A DNA stretch of 64,000 bases, from positions 248,001-312,000 of the forward strand of contig NZ_AP024872.1 of the NCBI RefSeq assembly GCF_024346875.1. Direction: 5' to 3'. Origin of the DNA: Vibrio gallicus (GTDB taxonomy: Bacteria > Pseudomonadota > Gammaproteobacteria > Enterobacterales > Vibrionaceae). The translations under genes and the position numbers were made by a program. This document shows positions 29,963 through 39,272 of the stretch, one piece after another; the stretch's first letter is position 1; every line of letters begins with the position of its first letter. The notes beneath the pieces are model-generated. The model searched no databases. It was not told the DNA's origin and saw only the letters and a list, made by a program, of their open reading frames with translations.

Positions 29963-31165
29963 TTAGTTGATAGCGAATGAGTAGTTTGGTTTTTTGATTA
30001 TTAGCGACAGGACAATTGAAATAACAATCAGCGCTAACATTACGTGGAAGGTTGCTAGGAATCCGCCAAATAACGAGGCAATTAGAGAACCTGCAAAGCT
30101 ACCGATACCAAACCCTAGATAAATAATGCCGTAGTTTTTCGCTACATTTTCTAGGCCAAAGAAGTCACTTACCAAAGAAGGGTAAACGGTGATTGTGCCG
30201 CCAAAGCTAAACGCAATACATGCTAGTGATAGATAGAAGGTATGCAGTGTTGGCGCGATGAAGATCAAGGTGCTCACACCCGCAAGACATATTACAAGTG
30301 CAATAGTAATAACGTATACGCGTGTAATTTTGTCCGAAAGTACACCAAGTACGATACGACCGCCTAGGTTTGCAACCGCAATAACTGAAACCGCTGTAGC
30401 GGCGATGCCTGCTGATAAGTGAACGTAGTTTTGGCCGATGTCTTTAGCAATACCGATAGCATACAGACCTGACATGCATACAGTGGTGAACATTAGAGCC
30501 AACATGTAAAACTGAGGTTTGCTCATGGCTTGTTTTAGAGTAAAGCTACCATGGGTTGGTGTCTGTGCGTTGTTTGATGGCTGCGCTGTTGTCTTTGGTG
30601 CTTCAACAACAAGTAATGCACCAATCAAAACCAGCACCATTGCAATTACGCCCCAAACATCAAACGCATGGTCAAGGCCAAAGTGAGTTAAGGTGTACAT
30701 GTTGATGTATTTGAAGCCTAAGCTACCCAAGCCGTATGCACCGATCGCACATGCAGAAGCAATGCCTTTGTTATTTGGGAAGAACTTAATGCAGTTAGTA
30801 AGGGCAAGTAGGTAACCAGTACCGTCTGCGAATCCAACCAAGAAGCCAGCACAAAGATACAGAGCTGTTAGGCTAGATGAGATTGAGGTTAGATAGAGGC
30901 TTGCTCCAAGTAACAGTCCTGAGAAAACTAACACTTTCTTAGCGCCAAAACGCTCTTGCAGTTTACCGGAAAGCGAAGAGGCAACGGCTAATGCAAGGCT
31001 CAATAGACCGAATGCAAAAGCAACTTGCTTCACTGGTTCATCAAGTTTGTCTGCCAAGTGGGCGTTAAATAGGCTCCAGGTATAAACCGAACCTAGGGCA
31101 AATTCGATCAGTACAGTGCCGATTAGGGTAAACCATTTGTCACGTGGACGAATAGGATTGCTCAT
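29963..31165 (-). CDS. yhjX: OFA-family MFS transporter, YhjX-like
   Basis: The 400-residue protein has 12 hydrophobic segments and belongs to the oxalate/formate antiporter branch of the major facilitator superfamily. It shows IRPRDKWFTLIGTVLIEFALGSVYTWSLF at the start and a DGTGYLLALTN-type loop. Length and start match E. coli YhjX (~402 aa). In E. coli yhjX is the main target of the YpdA/YpdB system, and the homologues of that pair are the next two genes upstream on the same strand. The substrate is probably pyruvate or a related carboxylate; this is inferred from E. coli. Confidence 0.8.
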   Translation of the reverse strand: MSNPIRPRDKWFTLIGTVLIEFALGSVYTWSLFNAHLADKLDEPVKQVAFAFGLLSLALAVASSLSGKLQERFGAKKVLVFSGLLLGASLYLTSISSSLTALYLCAGFLVGFADGTGYLLALTNCIKFFPNNKGIASACAIGAYGLGSLGFKYINMYTLTHFGLDHAFDVWGVIAMVLVLIGALLVVEAPKTTAQPSNNAQTPTHGSFTLKQAMSKPQFYMLALMFTTVCMSGLYAIGIAKDIGQNYVHLSAGIAATAVSVIAVANLGGRIVLGVLSDKITRVYVITIALVICLAGVSTLIFIAPTLHTFYLSLACIAFSFGGTITVYPSLVSDFFGLENVAKNYGIIYLGFGIGSFAGSLIASLFGGFLATFHVMLALIVISIVLSLIIKKPNYSFAIN

Positions 31166-31276
31166 TGTTGAGTACCTTTGATAATTGTTGAATCAGTTAA
31201 GTTGGGGCTAACTTAAGCAACAATTGATCACGCTTCAAGGCACAACAGACGATAAAAAATCAACTGTAATTGCAGC

Positions 31277-31304
31277 GGAATGAACTGCAAGAATAGGGAA
31301 TGAA
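31277..31304 (-). promoter_or_regulatory. Direct repeat upstream of yhjX-like gene, candidate YpdB box
   Basis: GGAATGAA occurs at 31277-31284 and 31297-31304, i.e. TTCATTCC twice on the gene strand, 20 bp apart. LytTR regulators bind paired direct repeats about two helical turns apart, and E. coli YpdB binds such a pair (GGCATTTCAT units) before yhjX. The pair lies ~110 bp upstream of the start. Confidence 0.5.
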
Positions 31305-32045
31305 TTACAATCCCATTAACTCCCTAAATGGTTTTATATTAGACCGGCTGACGGGAACCAAGGTATCTGACCTATTAAGTTTAATGCGATAGGTACTGCT
31401 AGCCCATGGAATAATCTCCTCAATCTTATCGAGGTTTATCCAGTATGAGCGATGGGCTCGAAAGAAGCGTGGGTTGTTGGTTTGCTCAACAAAATCACTG
31501 AGCATCATAGGTGAAGTGAATAGCCCGTGTATCGTTTCGACATCTGTGATCTTACCGTTTGCACATGCAAGGATAATGTCGGTGACGGGCATGATTCGGA
31601 TGCGGTTATTTTGATATAGGTTAAGGCTTTCTTTCACATCACTATTAGATGGAGTTAATTCCGGCGCACAAGAGGTCTCGACCTGTTGTTGGGTGAGCTT
31701 TTCAAGGGTCTTTTGTACCCTAACTTCGCTAAATGGCTTAAGAATATAGTCAAAAGCTTCAATTTCAAATGCTTCGGCGGCATGTTCACGATAGGCGGTA
31801 GTGAATATGATTTTCGGAGGGCATTTAGAGTTATACAGGCTTTTTGCTAACAACATGCCGTTAACCGATGGCAGGTTAATATCTAAAAATGCGATATCGA
31901 TTTCTGCATCTTGCAGATACTCAAGAGCTTGTAACCCATCATCAAATTCCGCAACGATTTCGATTGAGCTGTATTTATTGATCAGATATTTGAGCTCCTC
32001 TCGAGCCAAATATTCGTCTTCCACTAAGATTGCGGTTGTCATCAT
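31305..32045 (-). CDS. ypdB: LytTR-family response regulator, YpdB-like
   Basis: The 246-residue protein has a receiver domain with phospho-acceptor Asp55 in IAFLDINLPS, acidic pocket ED near residue 10 and Lys in YILKPFSE. A C-terminal LytTR DNA-binding domain follows (NNRIRIMPVTDI...FFRAHRSYWINLDKIEEI). I start at 32045, where ATGA overlaps the kinase stop by four bases, a normal translational coupling; an in-frame start at 32078 would run well into the kinase gene. It probably controls the next gene downstream (yhjX-like). Confidence 0.85.
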   Translation of the reverse strand: MMTTAILVEDEYLAREELKYLINKYSSIEIVAEFDDGLQALEYLQDAEIDIAFLDINLPSVNGMLLAKSLYNSKCPPKIIFTTAYREHAAEAFEIEAFDYILKPFSEVRVQKTLEKLTQQQVETSCAPELTPSNSDVKESLNLYQNNRIRIMPVTDIILACANGKITDVETIHGLFTSPMMLSDFVEQTNNPRFFRAHRSYWINLDKIEEIIPWASSTYRIKLNRSDTLVPVSRSNIKPFRELMGL

Positions 32046-33697
32046 GCTTGCCCTGTCGGAATTACAAATGAGATACAAGTACCTGAATCGAGGCGTTCAA
32101 TCATTAGCCCCTCACCATATAGCAATTTAATTCTTTGGTGAACATTGTTAAGTCCAATCCTTTTCGACTCGATAGTACCAGAATAAATCTGCTTAATAAC
32201 TGATTGCGGGATACCCACACCATCATCACGAACAGTTACTTTAATATCGTGGGGGTTTTGTTTAACCCGAATTAATACAGTGCCACCACGCCCAGTAGGG
32301 ATGATGCCGTGGCCGATAGCGTTTTCAACCAGCGGTTGAATAAGTAGTGGTGGTAGAGAAGTATTGACAGTATCGACATCAAACTCAATGTTGAGTTTGT
32401 TTCCAAAGCGCGCTGTTTCAATGGCTACATAATCTTTTACTTGCTGTAGCTCGCTTTCAAGGGGGATCATCTCATCAACATTTTCTAGATTGAAGCGCAT
32501 AAATCCGGCCAATTTTCCCACAAGATCTCTGGCTTTGTCAGGTTCGATACGGATCAAGGTTGATATGGCATTTAGCGTGTTAAATAGAAAATGTGGGTTA
32601 ATCTTGTTTTGTAGTGCACCGAACTCAGCCTCATTTGCCATCGTCTTAAGTTTTTCAACCTTAGCAACCTCTAGTTGTGTCGAAATAAGCTGCGATAAAC
32701 CAATGGCCATTTCATGCAGAGCCAGAGTGATTTGATGAGGTTTGTTAAAGAAGATCTTTAATGTGCCAGTTACATTGCTGTTGTCGGATAACGGGATGAT
32801 CATTAACGAACGAAAGGTATGCTCTTGCAGGTTATTACTTTCAATAATGGTGCCGCTTTTTATCGCAGTTTGGGTCATACGGCTAATTTGGGTATGGTGG
32901 TTAGAAAACTGCTCTTCTCTGTATCCCACATAAACCTGCACATCACGGGTGTCGGTAATGGCAACAGCATCGGCGTTACATTCATTTTTAATAATGGCAC
33001 AAACTTGTTTAAGCGCATCATTGGAATTTTTTCGAATATGAGGCAGGGTTTGGTTGGCAACCTTAAGGGCTTGCTTTGCTTGATAGGCCGCAATTTTGTC
33101 TTTCTCGCTTTCCATATCCTGAAGCCATTTAATGATAAGGATGACGCACAAAGAACCTAAGATCATCGGTAGCGCAATCGCATTCACGATAGAATGGGAC
33201 AGTACGGTATCTTGGTCTAAGCCAATGATCAGCGTCATTGTTAATACTTCACAACTGGCGGCAACTAAAAAGCCGTATTTTGCATAGTTGGAATAATTGG
33301 CGCGAATATGCACCACTGAAGCGAGTATCCCGGCCAATATGCTAGTAATCAAACATGGGATGGAAGAGGGGCCATTAAGGTCAATCAGATATCGATGAAC
33401 TCCAGAAATCAATCCCACCGGGATACCGATCCAAGGCCCAAACAATACACCGCCAGATACGATAGATATAATCCGTACGTTCACCAAGGAGCCTTCAACA
33501 TGTACCCCTGTATAGGTACTAAAGATGGCAAAGACGGTAAAGAAAAGGGCTAATACGGTGAGCTCTAATGTGCTACGACTCTGTTTGGTTATGATGGTCT
33601 GAAAAATTTTCATATGTGTGACGAAATAAAGCGCCATCAATAATAAAGATGCGCGTTCCACCATGGCTAATAGCATCATAAGTTGGTTCGATAACAT
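32042..33697 (-). CDS. ypdA: LytS-family sensor histidine kinase, YpdA-like
   Basis: The 551-residue protein has an N-terminal 5TM-LYT sensor with GVHVEGSLVNVRII and GGVLFGPWIGI...GVHRYLIDL. A GAF-like domain follows (~residues 220-345). The His_kinase block has phospho-acceptor His369 in NPHFLFNTLNAIS, and an HATPase domain contains LPPLLIQPLVENAIGHG. This closely resembles E. coli YpdA, the low-threshold pyruvate sensor. It forms an operon with the overlapping response-regulator gene. No terminator separates them from the transporter gene. Confidence 0.88.
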   Translation of the reverse strand: MLSNQLMMLLAMVERASLLLMALYFVTHMKIFQTIITKQSRSTLELTVLALFFTVFAIFSTYTGVHVEGSLVNVRIISIVSGGVLFGPWIGIPVGLISGVHRYLIDLNGPSSIPCLITSILAGILASVVHIRANYSNYAKYGFLVAASCEVLTMTLIIGLDQDTVLSHSIVNAIALPMILGSLCVILIIKWLQDMESEKDKIAAYQAKQALKVANQTLPHIRKNSNDALKQVCAIIKNECNADAVAITDTRDVQVYVGYREEQFSNHHTQISRMTQTAIKSGTIIESNNLQEHTFRSLMIIPLSDNSNVTGTLKIFFNKPHQITLALHEMAIGLSQLISTQLEVAKVEKLKTMANEAEFGALQNKINPHFLFNTLNAISTLIRIEPDKARDLVGKLAGFMRFNLENVDEMIPLESELQQVKDYVAIETARFGNKLNIEFDVDTVNTSLPPLLIQPLVENAIGHGIIPTGRGGTVLIRVKQNPHDIKVTVRDDGVGIPQSVIKQIYSGTIESKRIGLNNVHQRIKLLYGEGLMIERLDSGTCISFVIPTGQA

Positions 33698-33840
33698 ATT
33701 GGGACCGATAGTAACAAACAGGGATGGATTTTATCTTTGCCAGATTGGCATATGCAAGATGATTTGTTGGACAGAAATTAAAACTAAATTACCGAATTGT
33801 TAGGTATTTTTTATGGCTTATACGATTTTGAAGTAAAAAA

Positions 33841-33863
33841 AATGCCACTTAAAAAGTGGCATT
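33841..33863 (-). terminator. Terminator of the cold-shock gene
   Basis: AATGCCACTT / AGTGGCATT stem with a run of A on the left edge, which becomes a T-run in the gene direction. Confidence 0.8.
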
Positions 33864-33888
33864 CTAGAATTTTCAGGTAGTTATAAAA

Positions 33889-34098
33889 TTATAGAACAAC
33901 TACGTTTGCAGCTTGAGGGCCTTTTTGACCTTGCTCAACGTCAAAAGAAACCTTTTGACCTTCTGCTAGTGTTTTGAAACCGTCAGTTGCGATTGCACGG
34001 AAGTGTACGAATACATCTGCGCCACCATCATCTTGAGAGATAAAACCGAAGCCTTTAGTTTCGTTGAACCACTTTACTGTGCCTGTTGCTTTAGACAT
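33889..34098 (-). CDS. CspA-family cold-shock protein
   Basis: The 69-residue single cold-shock domain has both RNA-binding motifs (KGFGFISQ and VFVHF) in [22 protein letters not shown]. The family melts RNA secondary structure in the cytosol. The gene stands alone, with AGGGGCAG before its ATG and a terminator after. The ~450-bp gap upstream leaves room for a long leader, but I could not define one. Confidence 0.95.
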   Translation of the reverse strand: MSKATGTVKWFNETKGFGFISQDDGGADVFVHFRAIATDGFKTLAEGQKVSFDVEQGQKGPQAANVVVL

Positions 34099-34547
34099 AA
34101 CTGCCCCTTAAATAAATATGTTTTGATTTGGTTTTACTGGGCATTTGAATTACTCATGTTACATATAAGCAAAGGCAGATTTTTACAATCTTGCTTTTAC
34201 TTGGTAGTGCTTGCATCAACAACTCTGACACCAGATGCGTTTGATACTAAAGTATTAGAATGATTTGTCAATTGTCTCGCAGCTCATGAAATAAGAAATT
34301 TTTATGACAATAGGTGAATATCAAGGTTTACCAGCAAGGTGTTGCGAAATGTCGCAGCTGGTTAAAAAGTAAACTAGAGTTAATTTTGGTATATAGGTCA
34401 ATTATTAAGCGAAATGCAGTATTACTTATGTAGCCAATAGTTCGGTTGGAATTGGTGTTTTTATTGCAACCTTACTTATCGTTAATGTTGCGCAATTAGG
34501 AGCATCAGTTTGTTAATCTTTGCCTTTTATCTACAAGGGATTTCTCC
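34099..34547. other. 449-bp intergenic region between the cold-shock and tricorn-like genes
   Basis: Divergent promoters are expected here. The sequence is AT-rich. I see no convincing small gene; the open frame at 34003-34263 is mostly the reverse strand of the cold-shock gene. No hairpin or operator stands out. Confidence 0.5.
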
Positions 34548-37500
34548 GTGTTAAACCGCTTAGCTCAAGCATTCGGTCTATTTGTGGTCTCAACAGCGGT
34601 AAGTGTTGCCGCACCAGCAGATCAGGTAACGACTCCGAATTCTACAAATTGGTATCGTGATGTCGCTGTGTCTCCCGATGGATCTCAGGTCGTATTTCGA
34701 TATGCAGGTCAACTTTGGTTAGTTCCAAGTAAAGGGGGGGATGCTATCCCTTTAACCAGTGAGTCTGTTTATAGTAGTCACCCTATCTGGTCTCCAAATA
34801 ATCAAACGATCGCTTTTATGTCGAACCGCTATGGTTCGGGTGACGTATTTACTATGAACGTCGATTCTGGTGAATTACAGCGTTTGACCTATCACCCAAG
34901 TGGCGACGTTCCCTATGCATTTAGCTCTGATGGTAACACGGTGTATTTTGAATCTCGTCGTATTGGACGCACCGATGTCAATGTAAACAACGGTTATTCA
35001 GGCGCGGCTTATTATCTGTATTCTGTGGCCGCGAAGGGAGGCCGTGAGCACCTAGTGTTAGGCAACGGTATTAGTAGCTTTGCCAGTGCGCATAATAAGC
35101 AGAGCTTCTTATATACAGATAGACCATCGTTCAATGAGCAGCCATGGAGAAAACATCATACTTCTTCAGCGGCGCGTGATATTTGGCTCTATCAAGATGG
35201 TAAACACTTGCAGTTGACTAAGTTCAAAGGTGAGGACCGCGATGCTCATTGGTCTGCTGATGATAATGCAATGTATTATCTCTCAGAGCGCTCAGGTTCA
35301 TTCAACGTTTGGCGTAAAGATCTCAGCAATTTATCGGCAAAACCAGAGCAGCAAACCTTCTTTGATAAACACCCAATACGTACATTGTCGGTGAGCAATA
35401 ATAACGACTTGGCATTTAGTTACGATGGTGATGTGTGGATTAAACCCTCTGCGGATGCAAAACCACATCGAATTGATATACGTATTCGCAAGCAGGGTAT
35501 GCAAAATGGTGAACGTAACGTAAATCTGAGCTATCAAGCATCACAGTTTGCCGTATCGCCATCTGGCTCTGAAGCTGCGATTGTCGCTCGTGGCGACATC
35601 TTTGTGGTTTCTATGTCATCTGGCAGTGTAGTGCGTGTCACTCATACTGCGGCGCAAGAGCGAGATGTATCGTTCTCTGCAGATGGCAAATCGCTCTATT
35701 ACAGCTCTGAGCGAAATGGTAATTGGGATATATTCAAAAGCGAGATAGATGCTTCACAAGAAGGCTTTATTGGTGCAACTAAAATCACTGAAACCGCTAT
35801 CACCAATACTCCTAAGGATGAAACCCAGCCGTCACTCTCTCCTGACAACCTAAAACTGGCGTATCGAGTCGATACTTATAGCTTAGTTGTAGAGACCCTA
35901 AAAGATCAGTCAATTATGCCGCTGATCAAAGCCGATGAATTGTATTCTTACGCTCGTGGAGATTGGGATTACAACTGGTCACCAGATAGTCGCTATCTGA
36001 TTTCTCGCAACGGCAGCATCTTAGGTACCAACAAGATTGTTATGTTGGATACCTCAAAGCCTGACAGTAGGGAAGTGATCAGTAATAGCGGATTTATGAA
36101 ATATGCTCCGATCTTTTCTAAAGATGGTCAAATAGCATATTGGCTTACAACCAAAGACGGTGTGACTCAGTTGGATGGATCTCCGACACAGATCGATGTC
36201 TATGGAGTAGCATTAAATAAGTTCACTGAATACAACTGGTTCAAGCATCAAGATGCTCATGAGATAAAAGCCAACACGGAAGCTAAACAAGGTAAACAAA
36301 AACACAAAGAAGGTAAGGCTAAGCCGCAACCAACTCAGGTTGACCTGAAGGGCCTTGATCAGCGTTTGCATCGCTTAACGCCATTCTCGTTAGAGATTGA
36401 ATTTGCCGCTTTATCTTCCGACAATAAAGATTTATTAGTTGCTTATTCTCAAAAAGAGAACTTGGTGTTTGCAAGCTTTAACGTTGCTACTGGAGAGTTT
36501 AAGCCACTATTTACTCGTCCTGAAGCCAGTGTTAAGCAAATTACATTAGCAGAAGATGGCGCATCTATTGCCATACTTGGAAATGGAACGGTTGAGAAAT
36601 ACAACTTAGCTACTCATCAATCAAAAGTGCAAGCCTTTGATCTTCAAGCGGAGTTTGATTTTGCCAAAGAGCGAGACTATATCTTCAGTCATGTATGGAG
36701 ACTCACTCAGAAGCACTTTTATGATGCCAAATTACACGGTGTAGATTGGGCCGGATTGAAAGAGAGCTATGCACGTCACTTACCATCGATTCATACCTAT
36801 CAAGACTTCTCTATACTACTAAGCGAAATGGTAGGAGAGTTAAATGCATCTCACACCGGAGCATATTACTTCGGTCAAGGTCAGGACTGGGAGAAGGTAG
36901 CAAGCCTAGGTTTGTTCTATGATGATCGCTATGAAGGCGATGGGGTGCGAGTTGATCAAGTTCTACCAAACGGACCATCTGACTTACCAAATGCCCCAAT
37001 TGTCGCGGGCACTATTATTAAGGCGGTTAACGGCAAGGCAATTAGCAAGTCCGATGATATCTATCCTTATCTACGAAATTTAGTTGATAAGCCGACCACA
37101 TTGTCCGTGGTTAAACCGAATGAAGATAAAGCAACCGATGTTCAAGTATTCCCTGTAGGGTATCGCGATGAATATCGTCTCTCTTATCATTATTGGGTTG
37201 AAAACAACAAACAACTTACTAAGTCATTGTCTAAAGGGAAGATAGGCTACGTGCATATTCCCGCGATGAACTCGGAAAGCTACAAGAACCTAGTTGATAA
37301 ACTGTTTGGTGAAAATAGCGATAAAGATGCGGTTGTTATCGACATTCGATATAACGGTGGTGGTAATCTGCATGACCAAATTGTCGATCTTTTGTCTGGT
37401 GTAGAGTATGGCTCAGCGGTAAGTCGCGATGGCTATAAAGCGGCGAGCTTCCCGCTAAAACGCTGGACTAAACCGACGATATTACTGGTAAATGCATCCT

Positions 37501-37799
37501 GTTACTCGGATGCTTCGGTTGTGGCTAAGCTTTATCAAGATAATAAATTAGGTAAGGTTGTAGGGGACTCGGTTCCAGGCACTGGCACCTTTGTTAACTG
37601 GCAGAAACAGCAAAATCCGCTGTTGATTTACGGTGTTCCACAATTGGGAATGAAAGATGCCAAAGGTCGTTGGTTAGAAAATCAAGATATCGTGCCAGAT
37701 GTCACGGTACACAACTACCCGAATAGCATTGCTCGTAACCGAGATGTACAGCTAGAGACAGCAGTAAAACAGCTTATGAGTGAAGTTAAGTCCAAATAA
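34548..37799 (+). CDS. Secreted tricorn-like S41 protease
   Basis: The 1,083-residue protein carries a Sec signal peptide (residues 1-22, ending SVAAPA). N-terminal WD40-like/PD40 beta-propeller repeats follow (SPDGSQVVFRYAG, SPNNQTIAFMSNR, FSADGKSLYYSS). Then come a tricorn core, a PDZ region (~820-890) and a C-terminal S41 domain. Catalytic residues fit tricorn: Ser768-His769 in LNASHTGAY and the nucleophile Ser987 in CYSDAS. Archaeal tricorn is cytosolic, while this form is exported, probably to the periplasm, to trim peptides. The start is GTG at 34548, with AAGGGA upstream. A Lys/Gln-rich insert lies near residue 590. A strong terminator follows. Confidence 0.9.
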   Translation: MLNRLAQAFGLFVVSTAVSVAAPADQVTTPNSTNWYRDVAVSPDGSQVVFRYAGQLWLVPSKGGDAIPLTSESVYSSHPIWSPNNQTIAFMSNRYGSGDVFTMNVDSGELQRLTYHPSGDVPYAFSSDGNTVYFESRRIGRTDVNVNNGYSGAAYYLYSVAAKGGREHLVLGNGISSFASAHNKQSFLYTDRPSFNEQPWRKHHTSSAARDIWLYQDGKHLQLTKFKGEDRDAHWSADDNAMYYLSERSGSFNVWRKDLSNLSAKPEQQTFFDKHPIRTLSVSNNNDLAFSYDGDVWIKPSADAKPHRIDIRIRKQGMQNGERNVNLSYQASQFAVSPSGSEAAIVARGDIFVVSMSSGSVVRVTHTAAQERDVSFSADGKSLYYSSERNGNWDIFKSEIDASQEGFIGATKITETAITNTPKDETQPSLSPDNLKLAYRVDTYSLVVETLKDQSIMPLIKADELYSYARGDWDYNWSPDSRYLISRNGSILGTNKIVMLDTSKPDSREVISNSGFMKYAPIFSKDGQIAYWLTTKDGVTQLDGSPTQIDVYGVALNKFTEYNWFKHQDAHEIKANTEAKQGKQKHKEGKAKPQPTQVDLKGLDQRLHRLTPFSLEIEFAALSSDNKDLLVAYSQKENLVFASFNVATGEFKPLFTRPEASVKQITLAEDGASIAILGNGTVEKYNLATHQSKVQAFDLQAEFDFAKERDYIFSHVWRLTQKHFYDAKLHGVDWAGLKESYARHLPSIHTYQDFSILLSEMVGELNASHTGAYYFGQGQDWEKVASLGLFYDDRYEGDGVRVDQVLPNGPSDLPNAPIVAGTIIKAVNGKAISKSDDIYPYLRNLVDKPTTLSVVKPNEDKATDVQVFPVGYRDEYRLSYHYWVENNKQLTKSLSKGKIGYVHIPAMNSESYKNLVDKLFGENSDKDAVVIDIRYNGGGNLHDQIVDLLSGVEYGSAVSRDGYKAASFPLKRWTKPTILLVNASCYSDASVVAKLYQDNKLGKVVGDSVPGTGTFVNWQKQQNPLLIYGVPQLGMKDAKGRWLENQDIVPDVTVHNYPNSIARNRDVQLETAVKQLMSEVKSK

Positions 37800-37824
37800 G
37801 TTGCCCACTGTAGTTTGATAATCT

Positions 37825-37847
37825 ATCCCGCCCATTTGAGGCGGGAT
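37825..37847 (+). terminator. Terminator after the tricorn-like gene
   Basis: ATCCCGCC / GGCGGGAT stem with a 7-base loop followed by TTTTT. It also lies in front of the end of the convergent araC-type gene. Confidence 0.9.
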
Positions 37848-37850
37848 TTT

Positions 37851-38849
37851 TTATGGTAGTGAGTCAATGTTCAATAACGACTTCTTGTATAGCTTTGGGG
37901 TTAGCCCTGAAATACGTTTAAATGCTCGGGAGAAGTGCGAGATATTCTGATAGCCCAGCTGCCTAGATATAAAGGTGAGGCTTTTATCTTGTTCCATGAG
38001 ATCACATGCAATCGACAATATTATGCTCTCTTTAAGTTTGCGAAAGCTGGTGTGCTCTTCTTTTAACTTTCGTTGCAGAGTACGAACCGAAAACCCCAGT
38101 ATGCCTGCCGCCTCGTTAATATTGAGGCTCTGTTCATTACAATATGGGTGAAGCGCTTCAAATACACTATCGGTAAAACTGGTATGCCAGGTTATCGGCT
38201 GTGGGCTGGTTTGATGCAACGACAACGGATGAGAGGCTATCTCCGGTGGAATATAAACCGCTGTCGAGTCTTGGCTGATAAAAATCTGACACTGATCATC
38301 TAGCACAGATTTAACAATATCGTATTCACTACCTTGCAATCGAACTTTGTTCGCGTGCCACTGCTGGTTGGTAAGGGCACTGATAAACTCTTGAATATAC
38401 AAAATAGAGAACAGTTCGTTCCATTGGAATGGCTGGTCGGCGTCAATATTCGTTTTACGACTAAACCACAATTGCCCATGCTCGTCATCGCAATATACCG
38501 TAGAGCCAGGTGAGTCCGCACTAAAGATAGTATCGGCCTCTTTGAGCACATCACCTACGGTATCATACTCATTTAGACGGCCTACCAATTTAGGAATAAT
38601 ATTGTGTCGAAATGCTAATGTTAGTAGGTCGGCAAGATTGGTTACTCCAAGTTGCGCAGAAACTAGATAGATAAGGCGTTTTAAACTTTGAGCTGGAACA
38701 AAATCGCTATTTTGTTGCATAAGATCTGCGGGCAGTTCGGAATCTCGTAGTAGTTGGTGCAGGTCAAATCCATGCTTTGCAAACAATTCGACGAAGATTC
38801 GTGCGTATTGAGTTTGGATTACAGGGATATGCTTGGTTTTTTGTGGCAT
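37851..38849 (-). CDS. AraC/XylS-family transcriptional regulator
   Basis: The 332-residue protein has an N-terminal arabinose-binding-like domain of the OruR/ArgR group. A C-terminal double HTH (~residues 235-330) follows, with INEAAGILGFSVRTLQRKLKEE and the signature LGYQNISHFSRAFKRISGLTPKLYKK. The ligand is unknown. It neighbours the PL15 lyase gene across a 423-bp gap but is on the opposite strand, so a role in alginate use is possible but unproven. Confidence 0.85.
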   Translation of the reverse strand: MPQKTKHIPVIQTQYARIFVELFAKHGFDLHQLLRDSELPADLMQQNSDFVPAQSLKRLIYLVSAQLGVTNLADLLTLAFRHNIIPKLVGRLNEYDTVGDVLKEADTIFSADSPGSTVYCDDEHGQLWFSRKTNIDADQPFQWNELFSILYIQEFISALTNQQWHANKVRLQGSEYDIVKSVLDDQCQIFISQDSTAVYIPPEIASHPLSLHQTSPQPITWHTSFTDSVFEALHPYCNEQSLNINEAAGILGFSVRTLQRKLKEEHTSFRKLKESIILSIACDLMEQDKSLTFISRQLGYQNISHFSRAFKRISGLTPKLYKKSLLNIDSLP

Positions 38850-38896
38850 TTATCACTCTCTACTCAAGTATTGCTTATAGTTAAGCCTAATTATCC

Positions 38897-38913
38897 AAAG
38901 TTAAAGTAACTTT
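38897..38913. promoter_or_regulatory. Palindrome upstream of the araC-type gene
   Basis: AAAGTTA-AAG-TAACTTT is a perfect 7+7 inverted repeat 48-64 bp before the regulator start. It may be an operator, possibly autoregulatory. AT-rich sequence yields such repeats by chance fairly often. Confidence 0.3.
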
Positions 38914-39142
38914 AGTTAGTTATTGGTTAAATTCCAATAAGTTCAATGGCTTATAAGTGGTTTTTCTAACTTGGGTAGCCAGGTTTAACTGGAGCAGGTG
39001 AGATATGTCAGAGAGGTACGCGCGTTATTAGGCCATTAGTATGGCAAGTGAATATTCTCATTATAACTATAATTGGCCTTAAGATTTTAAGCTGACATCA
39101 GTGTAAAGGTGCATACATCCAGTGAAACTCTATGCTCAGAGT

Positions 39143-39158
39143 TCTGATTCAGGTCACG
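39143..39158. promoter_or_regulatory. CRP-like site upstream of the PL15 gene
   Basis: TCTGA-N6-TCACG matches eight of ten positions of the CRP half-sites TGTGA/TCACA. It lies 45 bp before the TTGTATTACAA box. Confidence 0.4.
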
Positions 39159-39202
39159 AAATTGAAATAAAATAAAAGGAATCTTTTCTCGGAATCGACT
39201 AA

Positions 39203-39213
39203 TTGTATTACAA
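39203..39213. promoter_or_regulatory. TTGTATTACAA box upstream of the PL15 lyase gene
   Basis: Within a perfect 13-bp palindrome ATTGTA-T-TACAAT, 60 bp before the start codon. The same motif recurs before the symporter gene and, in variant form, the porin genes. Short palindromes of this shape are typical operators of FadR-type GntR regulators, two of which are encoded at 52-54 kb. Confidence 0.6.
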
Positions 39214-39272
39214 TAAGTTTAATTAATTTTAATCATTACCCCTAACATCAAATTTTTGATAAGAGAGTAGAC

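Noticed and set aside
34003..34263. 86-codon frame across the cold-shock gene start
   Set aside because: Half is the complement of the cold-shock domain; the remainder has no ribosome site or recognisable pattern.
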